Shown here: positions 55,864 through 64,000 of the stretch, piece by piece
Layout: each line of letters begins with the position of its first letter
Numbering within the stretch: position 1 is the stretch's first letter
Assembly: GCF_001885615.1 (NCBI RefSeq)
Contig: NZ_LSRN01000023.1
Location: forward strand, 62,001-126,000
Reading direction: 5' to 3'
From: Alkalibacterium sp. 20
GTDB lineage: Bacteria > Bacillota > Bacilli > Lactobacillales > Carnobacteriaceae_A
DNA: 64,000 nucleotides
The notes under the pieces: model-generated
What the model saw: only the letters and a program-made list of their open reading frames with translations
Databases searched by the model: none
Told to the model about the DNA's origin: nothing
Position numbers and translations under genes: made by a program

Positions 55864-56307
55864 TTAAATCAAGTTTGTGATGTCTAGTTTTTCAGGTTGT
55901 TGTGCTTGGTTTTTGTGTTCTCCACCAGCATAAACGTGTAATTTTTTAATTTGTTTGCGTCCTAATGAGTTATGAGGAATCATACCTCTAACAGATGTTT
56001 CGATCAAACGTTCAGGTCTATTGGTACGCATATTTCCAGCAGTTACTTGTTTCAAACCGCCTGGGTGTCCAGTGTGACGAGAATAAAGTTTATCCGTCGC
56101 TTTTTTACCTGTTAATTTAATGTGTGATGCGTTTAATACGATAACATGGTCACCTGTATCAACGTGTGGTGTGAACGTAGGTTTATTTTTACCACGTAAA
56201 ATAGATGCAACGACAGTTGATAGACGTCCTAAAGGAATGTCTGTAGCGTCGACTACATACCATTTACGTTCAATGTTACTTTCATTTGCCATAAATGTTG
56301 TACGCAC
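55864..56307 (-). CDS. rplM: 50S ribosomal protein L13
   Basis: 147 residues from the GTG at 56307, with GGAGG 8 nt upstream; the family begins MRTTFMA, which fits [21 protein letters not shown]. Core blocks [15 protein letters not shown] and [24 protein letters not shown] are intact. Operon with rpsI as in all Firmicutes. Confidence 0.97.
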   Translation of the reverse strand: MRTTFMANESNIERKWYVVDATDIPLGRLSTVVASILRGKNKPTFTPHVDTGDHVIVLNASHIKLTGKKATDKLYSRHTGHPGGLKQVTAGNMRTNRPERLIETSVRGMIPHNSLGRKQIKKLHVYAGGEHKNQAQQPEKLDITNLI

Positions 56308-56468
56308 AATCTTAACCTCCAAATTTTCTTTTCTAATTTCAATTTCAGCAATAATTGCTTTCCCTATCTTTTACTGTATCGATCTGTTGTAAAGGGGAAA
56401 GACTCTTCGTTGTCTGTTCCAAAATAAGTTTCCGAGGCCTATAGTGGTGGCAAACAATACCATCTAGA
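56308..56468 (-). promoter_or_regulatory. rplM leader, possible L13 autoregulatory RNA
   Basis: About 150-nt 5' UTR between promoter and rplM. In Firmicutes rplM transcripts often carry an L13 leader structure; the segment CAACGAAGAGTCTTTCCCC here is suggestive, but I could not fold it with confidence. Confidence 0.35.
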
Positions 56469-56497
56469 ATATTAACCCAAACGAGGGGGAATGTCAA
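56469..56497 (-). promoter_or_regulatory. rplM-rpsI promoter
   Basis: TTGACA (56497-56492), 17-nt spacer, TAATAT (56474-56469). Consensus-quality. Confidence 0.88.
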
Positions 56498-56730
56498 CCG
56501 TTATTTTGTTTTTTCAGTACATTTTTCTCGTTTCATTAAAAAAAGTATATCTTGTTAACACAGTCGCTCATTTATAGCGATCAGTTCTGCAATCGCTTGC
56601 CTTATCTTACCTCTATTATCTCTAATTATGCTAAAATTAATTAACGACTTTTCTAAATACATCAGTTCACACGAATCATGGTTTTCTTGTTTGTTTATGA
56701 CTGAAAAAATAAATGCGAGGAGACGAACAG
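56498..56730. other. intergenic between divergent rplM and GNAT genes
   Basis: About 230 bp. No gene or strong structure seen. Contains the upstream region of the acetyltransferase. Confidence 0.35.
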
Positions 56731-57336
56731 ATGACATCTGAATGGAATCCAAAAGAATTCATCTTCAATAATACTGATTACAATTTCTGGCAAGGCAACC
56801 GCGTCATTTTGCGTGCCATGAAAGAAACGGATGCTACCCTAAGAAATGAAGAAACGAATGACAGTAACGGTTTCAGACTCATGAACTGGGGCGTCGAGTT
56901 ACCTAAAAGTCTCGACATGGATAAAGCGGAAGTCGATGAATGGGTCGATTTCAAGGACTATGAAAATGGCCTCTTGTTCTCAATCGATAACCTGCTGGGT
57001 GAACATGTCGGAGCCATCTACCTCAATTCGATCGATATGAAAAACGGGACCTTCAGTTTCGGCATTCGCATCTACAGACCTTTCCGAAACAAAGGCTATG
57101 CTCAAGAGGCTATACGTATCGTGTTACGGTATGCTTTCTTTGAACTGAGACTCCAGAAATGCAATTCCGGCTGTGTCGATGGCAACCAGGCTTCTCAAAT
57201 CATGCACGAGAAGGTCGGATTCATAGTCGAAGGCCGGGTCAGACGCACTATTTATATGAACGGCCACTATTACAACGATTTGAAGCTTGGCCTGACAGTG
57301 GAAGAGTTTATCGAAAATGAGAAGGCTGATCCATGA
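56731..57336 (+). CDS. GNAT family N-acetyltransferase
   Basis: About 201 residues from the ATG at 56731, with GAGGAG 8 nt before it. Acetyl-CoA motif FGIRIYRPFRNKGYAQEAIRIVL near 115 and VGFIVEGRVRRTIYMNGHYYNDLKLGL near 165, which is the pattern of the RimJ/RimL-like group. Substrate unknown. Ends just before a strong terminator. Confidence 0.88.
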   Translation: MTSEWNPKEFIFNNTDYNFWQGNRVILRAMKETDATLRNEETNDSNGFRLMNWGVELPKSLDMDKAEVDEWVDFKDYENGLLFSIDNLLGEHVGAIYLNSIDMKNGTFSFGIRIYRPFRNKGYAQEAIRIVLRYAFFELRLQKCNSGCVDGNQASQIMHEKVGFIVEGRVRRTIYMNGHYYNDLKLGLTVEEFIENEKADP

Positions 57337-57351
57337 AAAAATCAAATTATG

Positions 57352-57400
57352 AAAAGACGTACTTTATCCAAGGAGCAGTCCTCGATAAAGTACGTCTTTT
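57352..57400. terminator. terminator between GNAT and yko operon
   Basis: 17-bp arms AAAAGACGTACTTTATC (57352-57368) and its complement (57384-57400), followed by TTATTTG; usable from both sides. Confidence 0.88.
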
Positions 57401-57448
57401 TATTTGTTTTCAATTATATGCATTGCCCTTCATCACCTGTCCCATATC

Positions 57449-58159
57449 CTAAAAAACAGCAAAGCCTAAAATGGCTATGAGCATGGGCAATCCGACGGCA
57501 AAGAGGATATCTCTGCGTTTGATCGTCATCTGCATCTGCATGACGCGATCCTCACTGAAGCCTTTGGATTCCATTGCCAAAGACAAGCGCTCAGACCAGC
57601 GGACCATACGGATCATCATGGTAAACATGGGTTTTGTATCAAACGGCTTAACGGGTATGTTTCTCACCTGTAGAGCCAGTTTGGAATTGTCGCGTTCCCT
57701 TTGTATCAGCGAGGTCAAGTTGATAGCCGTCAAGATAGCATAACCCATCTTCATCGGCATCCTGGCCTGCTGGATAAAGCTCGCAATCAGTTCATGCGGA
57801 TCGGTCGTCAGGCTGTAACTGATGCCCAACATGGCAAATGAAAAGATACGCGTGCCCAGTTTCAGCCCATTGACAAAATCCTTGCCGCTTGGTGAAGGCA
57901 CCGAATTATTCGCTAAGGCAAAAAGTGCCTGTTCAGAACTGAAAATCCAGCCGGTAAAGAAGTAACTGAGCGAAATAAGCGTGATCGGAACCATTATTTT
58001 GAGCAATGTCGTCGGATTGGTTCGTTTAGAAGTCACTAAAAAGAGTAGGCACAACAGTGCAACGACGCTGTTTACTTGCCACTGAAACGTTAGGCCTAAT
58101 ATAAGTGTGCCAATAAGTGTACCGATGGTTTTTGCCGTTGGATTAATTGAATCGATCAT
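57449..58159 (-). CDS. ykoC: ECF transporter T component (YkoC)
   Basis: Membrane coupling subunit of the thiamine-related ECF transporter. About 236 residues with five or six spans. The coupling helices contain the A-R-motifs: ARMPMKMGYA near 140 and SERLSLAMESKGF near 200. Start at the ATG at 58159, which overlaps the ykoD stop as ATGA. Last gene of ykoFEDC. Confidence 0.87.
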   Translation of the reverse strand: MIDSINPTAKTIGTLIGTLILGLTFQWQVNSVVALLCLLFLVTSKRTNPTTLLKIMVPITLISLSYFFTGWIFSSEQALFALANNSVPSPSGKDFVNGLKLGTRIFSFAMLGISYSLTTDPHELIASFIQQARMPMKMGYAILTAINLTSLIQRERDNSKLALQVRNIPVKPFDTKPMFTMMIRMVRWSERLSLAMESKGFSEDRVMQMQMTIKRRDILFAVGLPMLIAILGFAVF

Positions 58160-59631
58160 CTGACCTGACACACCTTCTTCTCTTTGATTTCATAGACCTG
58201 ATCGGCGTATGCATCCACTAAATCGCGGTCATGACTGGTGAACAGACACGTCACGCCTTGCCGACAGAGTTCGTTCAACTTGTCCATTATTTTCTTAGCA
58301 TTTCTGGCATCCTGACCGTATGTGGGTTCATCCACCAGCAATAAGTTCTGGTCCCCAACGGTCATACATAAAACGGCTAACCGTCGCTGCTGCCCCTGAC
58401 TCATGACCCAGGGCGACTGAGAGGCTTTGTTTTCAAAGTGATGCTGGTCCAGTATTTCTCTTGCTTTTGTTTCTGCCTGATCGTCTTCAAGCTTTTCCCA
58501 GGCCGTGAGACTCAGCACCATTTCATCCAAAACGTTGGTTTTAACGAACTGCAATGACGGATCCTGAAAAACCAGACCGATTTTAGAATACAAATTTTCC
58601 GGCTTCAGTGTCTTTATATTTTTTCCCTGGAGACGGATCTCCCCTTTATAAGGGGATACATTTAAAATGGCTTTAAAGAGTGACGTCTTTCCGATTCCGC
58701 TGGGTCCAACCAGCGCCGTCAACGAGCCTTTATTCAAGTTGAAATACGCTTCTTCGATCAAGGTAGTCGTCTGTGTTTCTTTTTTGAACAGTGATTTCCG
58801 TATCGTTTTTTCGTGATAAAGGGTTACCTTGTCCAGCTCCAAGAGAATCTCTTTTGACTCCAGGTCTCTCTTGGGAACAGCTGAGGCATCCACTACGATC
58901 CCTTCTTTTGTCAACAGCTCTCGTTTGGTCGTTTCCGATGCCATCAAAGAAAGGTCATGAAGCTGCTGATTACTGTCGAGCAACAGCCAGCGGTCCACCC
59001 AGTTCCACCGGTCGACATGGTGATCGATGATGACAACCGATTTTCCTTTTCTGACCAATTCTTTCATGTAGCGTATATAGTCCTGCATCGTTTCTTCGTC
59101 CACGTTTGCGAAAGGCTCATCCATGATATATAGCGGGACATCCACTAAATCGGCACATATAAACGCCGCACGCTGCAGCTCCCCGCCTGACAAATCGTCA
59201 AACGAACGGTCCAGCAGATAATCCAGGTTGAATTCTCTCGCTTTATCTTCTACCATCCCGTTCATTTCATCGGGGTTGAAACGGCTGTTTTCCAGAATAA
59301 AGACCAGCTCTTCTCGCAGGGTCTTCATACTGAAAGACAAGCGGGCATTCTGAAAAATCGTCCTGACCGACTCTGAACGCTCCACCACAGACTGGTACTG
59401 CACATCTTCACCGCTGATTCTGATATGGGAAACGTCTTGTTTTCCACCGTATTCCGGATAGTAGCCAATAATGATATTGGCCAGGGTGCTCTTACCGCTG
59501 CCACTTCCACCGCACAGCAACACGATTTCACCTTTATCCACTTCAAAACTGACCGAATCGATGCGTTTCTTGCCACCGATTTCAAAAGACAGGTCCTCAA
59601 CAGATAAAGCCAGCTTATTCAATGATTTCAC
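58156..59631 (-). CDS. ykoD: ECF transporter duplicated ATPase (YkoD)
   Basis: 491 residues with two ABC domains in one chain. Domain 1: Walker A GGSGSGKSTL near 42, signature DLSGGELQRA near 148, Walker B YIMDEPFANVD. Domain 2: GPSGIGKTSL near 310, signature VMSQGQQRRLAVL near 416, Walker B LLLVDEPTYGQD. The second signature lacks the canonical SGG (SQG), as usual in this family. Overlaps ykoE by 17 bp and ykoC by 4 bp. Confidence 0.92.
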   Translation of the reverse strand: MKSLNKLALSVEDLSFEIGGKKRIDSVSFEVDKGEIVLLCGGSGSGKSTLANIIIGYYPEYGGKQDVSHIRISGEDVQYQSVVERSESVRTIFQNARLSFSMKTLREELVFILENSRFNPDEMNGMVEDKAREFNLDYLLDRSFDDLSGGELQRAAFICADLVDVPLYIMDEPFANVDEETMQDYIRYMKELVRKGKSVVIIDHHVDRWNWVDRWLLLDSNQQLHDLSLMASETTKRELLTKEGIVVDASAVPKRDLESKEILLELDKVTLYHEKTIRKSLFKKETQTTTLIEEAYFNLNKGSLTALVGPSGIGKTSLFKAILNVSPYKGEIRLQGKNIKTLKPENLYSKIGLVFQDPSLQFVKTNVLDEMVLSLTAWEKLEDDQAETKAREILDQHHFENKASQSPWVMSQGQQRRLAVLCMTVGDQNLLLVDEPTYGQDARNAKKIMDKLNELCRQGVTCLFTSHDRDLVDAYADQVYEIKEKKVCQVR

Positions 59632-60202
59632 CGGTTTCCAGATTATGATTCAAGATCCCCGCTTCATCAAGCTTGTCACAGATACGCTTTGACAAGTACC
59701 CCGTAAAGAATAAGGAACTCAGTAAACGAATGACGAAAATCGTGGCAACGATCCGCCAGTCCATTGCGAGGTAATTGCTTCTAAAGCCTGTCCAGAGAAA
59801 GGACAATACAGCAGCGGATAAAGCTGAAAGCATCGCGATTTTATACGAGTACTTCTCATATTTGGTTAGCGCAAAAGGTATTTCCACGCCAACACCTTGT
59901 ATAAAAGCAGAGACAAGGACCATGACACCAAACATATTACCGAGCATCACTTCGATCAAAGCCGCAATGACTTCGGTGATGATGCCTACGGCCGGTTTGC
60001 GGATGAGATAGGTCGTGATGATCGCTGCCATGAACCAGATACCGAAAAAGGGTTCATACCCGAGCACGCCTAAACCAAACGGTGTTAGAATGGTGGTCAG
60101 AGCTGTTCCCGCATAGACTGCCATCAAATACAGCACACCGAACACGACCGAAATGAGCGCCATCAGTAAATAATCACGTAAGGTCAATTTGTTTCTATTC
60201 AT
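59615..60202 (-). CDS. ykoE: ECF transporter substrate-binding S component (YkoE)
   Basis: 195 residues, six spans. Features of the YkoE family: WFMAAIITTYLIRKPAVGIITEV near 56 and YKIAMLSALSAAVLSF near 120. Binds thiamine or its HMP precursor and hands it through the YkoC/YkoD module. Starts within the ykoF stop (ATGA overlap). The thiamine link is supported by the upstream TPP riboswitch. Confidence 0.9.
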   Translation of the reverse strand: MNRNKLTLRDYLLMALISVVFGVLYLMAVYAGTALTTILTPFGLGVLGYEPFFGIWFMAAIITTYLIRKPAVGIITEVIAALIEVMLGNMFGVMVLVSAFIQGVGVEIPFALTKYEKYSYKIAMLSALSAAVLSFLWTGFRSNYLAMDWRIVATIFVIRLLSSLFFTGYLSKRICDKLDEAGILNHNLETGEIIE

Positions 60203-60828
60203 TGGATTTCTCCTTCCGGTACGCTGCAGTGAAGTGTAATCTGACTGACGTAGTGACTGACTTCTTTGCCCACAGTGTTTGAAACATATTCCAGATAATC
60301 AAAGACGTCCTGGACATTTCCGCCCAGGTTGGTGCCGTAGTGTCCGGAACCCGTTACGACTCCACGTTCGATGCCTTCGTTGACGACTTCAGCGATAGTC
60401 GCCATATAGTCATCAGAGCCCATCGGATACAGGGCAAATTTACCGATGACTGAAAAATCGATGGCTTCGCTTTCTTCCCGGTTGATTTTCGGGTCATCCA
60501 ATGCCAATGTATAATCGCTGTCGCTGTCTCCAGGACACCCTTTCGATACGGTCGCTTCCAGGGTCATGTGCACGCCTTTTCGGTAAGCAAACACGTACGC
60601 CGCTTTCAGTGCATCGAATACCGCTTCTTCTTTTCCGCGATAAACCGTTGAGATATGGTCGGTTTCTGACCACACTTTCGATAAATCGACTTGCTTGATT
60701 GCATCTAAAATAATCGTTTCAAAATCATCACTCATCGGTGACAAGTTGAAGCGAGCGCCTGTAATTTCCATTGTAGAACCAGGCTTTCCAGCTGAACACT
60801 TTCCGTAGTTGACATAGTTTTTTGACAT
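60199..60828 (-). CDS. ykoF: thiamine/HMP-binding protein (YkoF)
   Basis: 209 residues from the ATG at 60828, 9 nt after TTAGGAGGAG. Two ferredoxin-like halves: GARFNLSPMSDDFETIIL near 23, and SVIGKFALYPMGSDDYM near 125 are the repeated YkoF signature, each able to bind a thiamine-like ligand in the cytoplasm. First gene of ykoFEDC. The frame extends further 5' into the riboswitch, which is not translated. Confidence 0.92.
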   Translation of the reverse strand: MSKNYVNYGKCSAGKPGSTMEITGARFNLSPMSDDFETIILDAIKQVDLSKVWSETDHISTVYRGKEEAVFDALKAAYVFAYRKGVHMTLEATVSKGCPGDSDSDYTLALDDPKINREESEAIDFSVIGKFALYPMGSDDYMATIAEVVNEGIERGVVTGSGHYGTNLGGNVQDVFDYLEYVSNTVGKEVSHYVSQITLHCSVPEGEIQ

Positions 60829-60848
60829 TAAAAAAACTCCTCCTAACG

Positions 60849-60966
60849 AAAAAAATCCATAGGAAAGAGCCATCATATATAGATCTCCCTCCGCAGCCAT
60901 TACGCTGATCAGGTTACTGGTCTGATATACATCACTCTCAGCCTTCTTGAAAAGACTCCCAGGATC
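60849..60966 (-). ncRNA. TPP riboswitch with terminator platform
   Basis: Aptamer at 60883-60966: CTGGGAG, GGCTGAGAGTG, ACCTGATC and the variant 3' core AGCGTAATGGCTGCGGAGGGA, flanked by GATC/GATC closing bases. The expression platform pairs GGAGGGAG (60892-60885) with CTCTTTCC (60869-60862), using two G-U pairs, followed by a U7 run at 60855-60849. The aptamer 3' strand is shared with this terminator, so TPP binding and the terminator are linked; ligand-bound termination requires checking which fold uses GGAGGGAG. Confidence 0.93.
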
Positions 60967-61085
60967 ATTCGTATTTAATTTTTTTTATTACATGTAAACT
61001 CTAACATCATACACGTTTAAACGCAACAAAAACGATTATGATGTTTGGTTGTATTAGATAGTTTCTGCATGAGTTTGCTTGTCAC

Positions 61086-61548
61086 AGCGCGCCCTTGGTA
61101 TTACTCTAGTTGATTGATTAGGCCTAGTCGCCTAATAAGGACCGCATTGGCATCACTCAAACCGGTTTCTCGCTGAGTATGCCTAAGTTGACTCTTCTTA
61201 GCATCACTCAAATCGGTTTCTCGCTGAGTATGCCTAAGTTGACTCTTCTTAGCATCACTCAAATCGGTTTCCCCGGTGAGTATGCCTAAGTTCACACTAC
61301 TTAGCATCACTCAAACCGGTTTCTCGCTGAGTATGCCTAACTTGCCTCTTCTTAGCATCACTCAAATCGGTTTCTCGCTGAGTTTGCCTAAGTTGCCTCT
61401 TCTTAGCATCACTCAAATCAGTTTCTCTCTGAGCATGCCTAACTTGACTCCACTTGGCATCACTCAAATCGTTTTCCTTCTGAGCATGCCTAACTAGTGA
61501 CCTGTTGCCATTATTCCTGCCAATTCTCCTCTTCCAGCAGGTCGGATC
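61086..61548. repeat. array of seven 51-bp hairpin repeats with flanking block
   Basis: Seven units with starts at 61150, 61201, 61252, 61304, 61355, 61406 and 61457 (period 51, one unit of 52). Each unit contains CTTAG-CAT-ACTCA and its near complement TGAGTATGCCTAAG, so forms a hairpin of about 42 nt. A related block with ATTAGGC/GCCTAAT hairpin flanks both ends (61086-61149 and 61549-61625). In one minus-strand frame the units read as a 17-residue repeat (DLSDAKKSQLRHTQRET), but stops and the 52-bp unit break it, so I treat it as noncoding. Confidence 0.85.
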
Positions 61549-61625
61549 AGCGGGCTATTGGTATTGCTCAAGTTGACTGATTAGGCAGGTACGCCTAATC
61601 ATTACCGCAAGGGGATCAGTTTCTC
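61549..61625. repeat. right flanking block of the hairpin array
   Basis: Similar to 61086-61165: TTGGTATT-CTC-AGTTGA-TGATTAGGC, inner loop, GCCTAAT, then CCGCA. It overlaps the last codons of the AAC(3) gene, so the array has grown up to the coding sequence. Confidence 0.6.
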
Positions 61626-62431
61626 GTAAAGCTGCGGTGAGTCGTGAAAAATCGGGCAGAGTAGTCCACCGCATCTTTAACCGGATACAGCTTGGCCACA
61701 GCATTACCAATCTTTCCGGTTTTGACCCGGCCGTCCTCTTCCAGCTGGTAGCCAACAATCAGAAAATGTTCCTCTTCCAGCTCGATGTCTTTGAACGTCT
61801 GCCATACACGTTGACCGTCAACGATTCGCGGCGCCCCTTCTTCCATAGTTTCTGCGTTTGGTGCCCGGTATTCGCCAAGATGCATGGCTGTTGAAGCATC
61901 ATAATCCGTTCCGATAGCTAAAACTAAGGCATTTTTATCGTAAAGCTTTTTAAGCGGCGAGTGTTCGCCGAGTCCAAAGTCCAAGGTGTGATTTGAAACG
62001 ATATCCTTGGCGTCTTTCCCCCGGGCGGCGAACGAGACAGTCGGATGATCACTTCTCAGTACATCGGGATAGGTACGGAACAGATCGGGAACCACACCCA
62101 TGTAAGGACACGGCGTTGTTTTAGGATCATATGCCGGCATTGTTTCGCGTATCACCGGCCACCAGCTTTTCGGAACAGACGGGTCCTCCCATTTCGACGG
62201 CTCGCTCAAGTCACTGGTGTGGGTCGGCATGACCAGTGTGCCGGATTCTTTGTCTACGACATTAAAAAGAGCTTCCACGAGCGCCGCTGCCCCACCATTT
62301 ACCCAGCCGATTTTTGACAGGGACGTATGAACGAGCAGTGTCATGTCCGATTTTATTCCTAATCGTCTAAGGTCGTCCGCTAATGAGACAACTGTATTTA
62401 GTTCAGTTGTCTGGTTTATCAGTTTTTTCAT
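61616..62431 (-). CDS. aminoglycoside N3-acetyltransferase family protein
   Basis: About 271 residues from the ATG at 62431 (AAAAGGGG about 13 nt upstream, modest). AAC(3)/YokD family: LLVHTSLSKIGWVNGG near 35, LVMPTHTSDLSEP near 68, SDHPTVSFAARG near 128, HSPLKKLYD near 155 and IGTDYDASTAMHLGEYRAPN near 170. Acetyl-CoA dependent; real substrates of chromosomal members are often not aminoglycosides. It directly follows the mscS pseudogene. The last residues coincide with the start of the repeat block. Confidence 0.88.
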   Translation of the reverse strand: MKKLINQTTELNTVVSLADDLRRLGIKSDMTLLVHTSLSKIGWVNGGAAALVEALFNVVDKESGTLVMPTHTSDLSEPSKWEDPSVPKSWWPVIRETMPAYDPKTTPCPYMGVVPDLFRTYPDVLRSDHPTVSFAARGKDAKDIVSNHTLDFGLGEHSPLKKLYDKNALVLAIGTDYDASTAMHLGEYRAPNAETMEEGAPRIVDGQRVWQTFKDIELEEEHFLIVGYQLEEDGRVKTGKIGNAVAKLYPVKDAVDYSARFFTTHRSFTRN

Positions 62432-62438
62432 ATCAGCT

Positions 62439-63287
62439 CTATTTCCCCTTTTCCTGATGAACAATCTCGAATGTTTCAGATGCCAGTTCTATTCTGTCTC
62501 CCACTTCTTTGAATTGATCCAAGATGGCTGTAAAAATACGGTCTCTGACTCCCCGCCGTTCTCTTGTGTCCACGATATACCTTAAGCTCATAGTGACGAA
62601 GTTATCATCAAATGCGATGTAAACTTACGGTTTCAAAGAAGCATTTTCTATGCGGTAGCGGCGTTTCATGTTCCCCCACTCTTCTTCAGCCTGTTCATTA
62701 TATGTGCCGATGATGTCTTCCGCAATGGCTAACACGATCCCTTTAGCCAGCTTGATGTCACTGTCAAAGTGCAGCGGGACATGGATCTCATCCCATAAGA
62801 ACTTGAAATCAGCCGTGTAGTTGTAGACCGGTGATGTGAAGATGTAGCTGTTCGCGACACGGACAATGCGTCCCGTATACTGGTCACCCTCCACCCACTC
62901 ACCCATTTCCATGAGTGTTGTACGCAACATTCCAATATCGACCACATCGCCTTTGATTCCGCCCAGCAAGACACGATCTCCGGTGTTGAAAAAGTCTCCA
63001 AACATGATAGCAAACCAACCAGCAAAACTAACGATGACTTCTCTTAATGCATAGGTTACACCGGCGCCTGCCCATCCTATAGCAGTAGAGAACCCGCTTA
63101 AATTACTTCCAAATATATATACGAAAGCCAGTACCAGAATCAAATTATTCAGCCATTTTGCCATTTTTCGGGTGACATTCCAATTATCAGACCCCTTGAA
63201 TCTTTAATATAAACGATTTAAGATCAAGCGTCTCATCATTAAAATAAATACGATGATCAAAATAAAAATAACTATATTGGTTATTAA
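62439..63287 (-). pseudogene. MscS-family small mechanosensitive channel, multiply broken
   Basis: 283-codon frame. Readable in order: ITNIVIFILIIV helix, TAA at 63204-63206 (codon 28), RFKGSDNWNVTRKMAKWLNNLILVLA, the pore helix region AIGWAGAGVTYALREVIVSFAGWFAIMFGDFF, the beta domain GDRVLLGG, TAA at 62625-62627 (codon 221), then VYIAFDDNFVTMSLRYIVDTRERRG to HQEKGK. The start position is TTA at 63287-63285, placed 7 nt after GGAGGG where an ATG/TTG would be expected, a third lesion. Three point defects with little other damage. Confidence 0.82.
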
Positions 63288-63381
63288 CGGATAACCCTCC
63301 GTATAAGGTCGTAAGTTATATCTCAATGATACCAGTTCAGCAGTCTGATGTGGATTATTATGCACCAGTCAAATGTAGATA

Positions 63382-63745
63382 TTATCGTCTCATTCTCTTT
63401 CCAAATTCTATCAACCGAATAGTTCGCTTCACTGCTTTTTCAAGCAAAGCTGGTCCCTGTCCCATCGCTTCGTCCAGAGTCATCGGTGCATCCACGATGG
63501 GTACACGGTCACCCTCGATTTTTCCAGCAAACAAGATCACTGGAACATCAGATTGTTTTGCTAACCGGCTGATACCGACCGGGACTTTCCCACTGAGCGA
63601 CTGGCCATCGAATTTCCCTTCGCCGCCATCAGCTATCGGAAAGCAACTTACGGCATGCTCCGGCAAGGCTTCTTTCACACAATGATTCGCCTATTCACTC
63701 GTCATCGATTCTTTGAACGAATCAATCGCTGCAAGTATATTCATA
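63382..63745 (-). pseudogene. glycerate kinase remnant
   Basis: Starts MNILAAID with AGGAG upstream, then has one extra base after codon 8 and an in-frame TAG, then VKEALPEH, ADGGEG (the GarK family signature), then a large internal deletion of about 250 codons, then VPIVDAPMTLDEAMGQGPALLEKAVKRTIRLI and a stop. Full-length family members are about 375-380 residues; this has about 120 codons. Dead gene. Confidence 0.85.
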
Positions 63746-63961
63746 AATATCCTGACTCCTCTCGTACATGTGATTTCAGTATAGCATAGCTTTGCTTTTA
63801 AAAAGCTTACACTCAACGTACTTTCATACTAAAAATTTAGTTATTTCCTTTAAATCTATTTTCTTTTCTCTGCTCTTAAGTGTATACTGTATAAGGGTTT
63901 TAGACTATCTAAAACCGACTGAAACTATTAACAACAAATATTAATATCGGGAGAGATTATT
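63746..63961. other. upstream region of the last gene
   Basis: Contains the hairpin GGTTTTAGA/TCTAAAACC (63896-63916) just downstream of TATACT (about 63883) and TATAAG, so a promoter and operator or leader hairpin for the plus-strand gene are likely. Confidence 0.4.
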
Positions 63962-64000
63962 TTGGAAAGAGCTTTAGGTACTGTTGTTCGTGGACTACGT
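63962..64000 (+). CDS. start of a gene, cut by the window edge
   Basis: TTG start with GGGAGAG 6 nt upstream; the 13 visible codons read MERALGTVVRGLR. This start resembles the coenzyme F420-0:L-glutamate ligase-like proteins of Lactobacillales, but 13 residues are too few to be sure. Confidence 0.4.
   Translation, partial: MERALGTVVRGLR

Noticed and set aside
61101-61497. Repeat proteins encoded by the array (both strands stay partly open)
   Set aside because: Open frames result from the period being divisible by three; one 52-bp unit and an in-frame TAG break the minus frame, substitutions are not biased to third positions, and no ribosome site is seen.
61150-61507. CRISPR array
   Set aside because: Units are direct head-to-tail 51-bp repeats without unique spacers, and no cas genes are nearby.

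Overview
The window reads as a chromosomal segment of a low-GC Gram-positive bacterium of the order Lactobacillales. Codon usage, strong AGGAGG-type ribosome binding sites, Firmicutes regulators (T-box, PTS-linked PRD activator, ykoFEDC with a TPP riboswitch, HxlR and MarR proteins) and gene content point to a Carnobacteriaceae-like organism (Marinilactibacillus/Alkalibacterium type). That genus-level guess is inference. There are no rRNA or tRNA genes, no CRISPR array and no recognisable transposase.

Layout. 1-7.4 kb: a complete trpEGDCFBA operon on the minus strand behind a long leader. The leader holds a consensus promoter, a 33-codon ORF with three Trp codons, a first intrinsic terminator, then a Trp-type T-box with its own terminator. 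7.6-9.0 and 16.8-18.2 kb: two paralogous sodium/amino-acid (AGCS) symporters. Between them lies a PTS locus (9.2-15.3 kb): PRD activator, zinc dehydrogenase, EIICB, P-loop kinase and EIIA, with the same set of genes as the E. coli cmtAB/yggC/yggP region, whose substrate is unsettled. A wrecked M28 peptidase copy follows; its intact paralogue sits at 25.2-26.4 kb. 18.7-22.8 kb: a NarX/NarL-type two-component system, SDR debris, a frameshifted B3/4 protein and a MarR gene. 23.0-25.1 kb: a MarR-controlled quinone/electrophile defence set (ring-cleaving dioxygenase and FMN reductase). 27.4-28.3 kb: FMN-binding protein plus flavodoxin. 29-34 kb: NERD-HRDC protein, selD-mnmH (selenouridine tRNA modification) and a protein made of three fused RidA domains. 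34.4-38.5 kb: methionine aminopeptidase surrounded by broken genes (SOUL, DUF4336, RtcB, a small Cys-rich ORF). 39-41.6 kb: formaldehyde detoxification (adhC, fghA) with a divergent HxlR regulator. 42-46.6 kb: an ABC-2 exporter with an SGNH hydrolase and membrane proteins. 46.9-54.9 kb: miscellaneous accessory genes including a second ABC-2 exporter. 55.1-56.5 kb: rplM-rpsI. 57.4-61 kb: ykoFEDC thiamine/HMP ECF transporter under a TPP riboswitch. 61.1-61.6 kb: a tandem array of seven 51-bp hairpin-forming repeats. 61.6-63.7 kb: AAC(3) family gene, broken mscS and broken glycerate kinase. The window ends at the start of a plus-strand gene.

Two themes stand out. First, regulation by RNA: the trp leader appears to combine ribosome-mediated attenuation with a T-box, the yko operon has a TPP riboswitch, and the RidA gene has a long structured leader. 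Second, gene decay: about ten loci carry in-frame stops, frameshifts or deletions while the rest of the reading frame is still readable, so the accessory regions look recently relaxed. Sequencing error cannot be excluded for the single-lesion cases.
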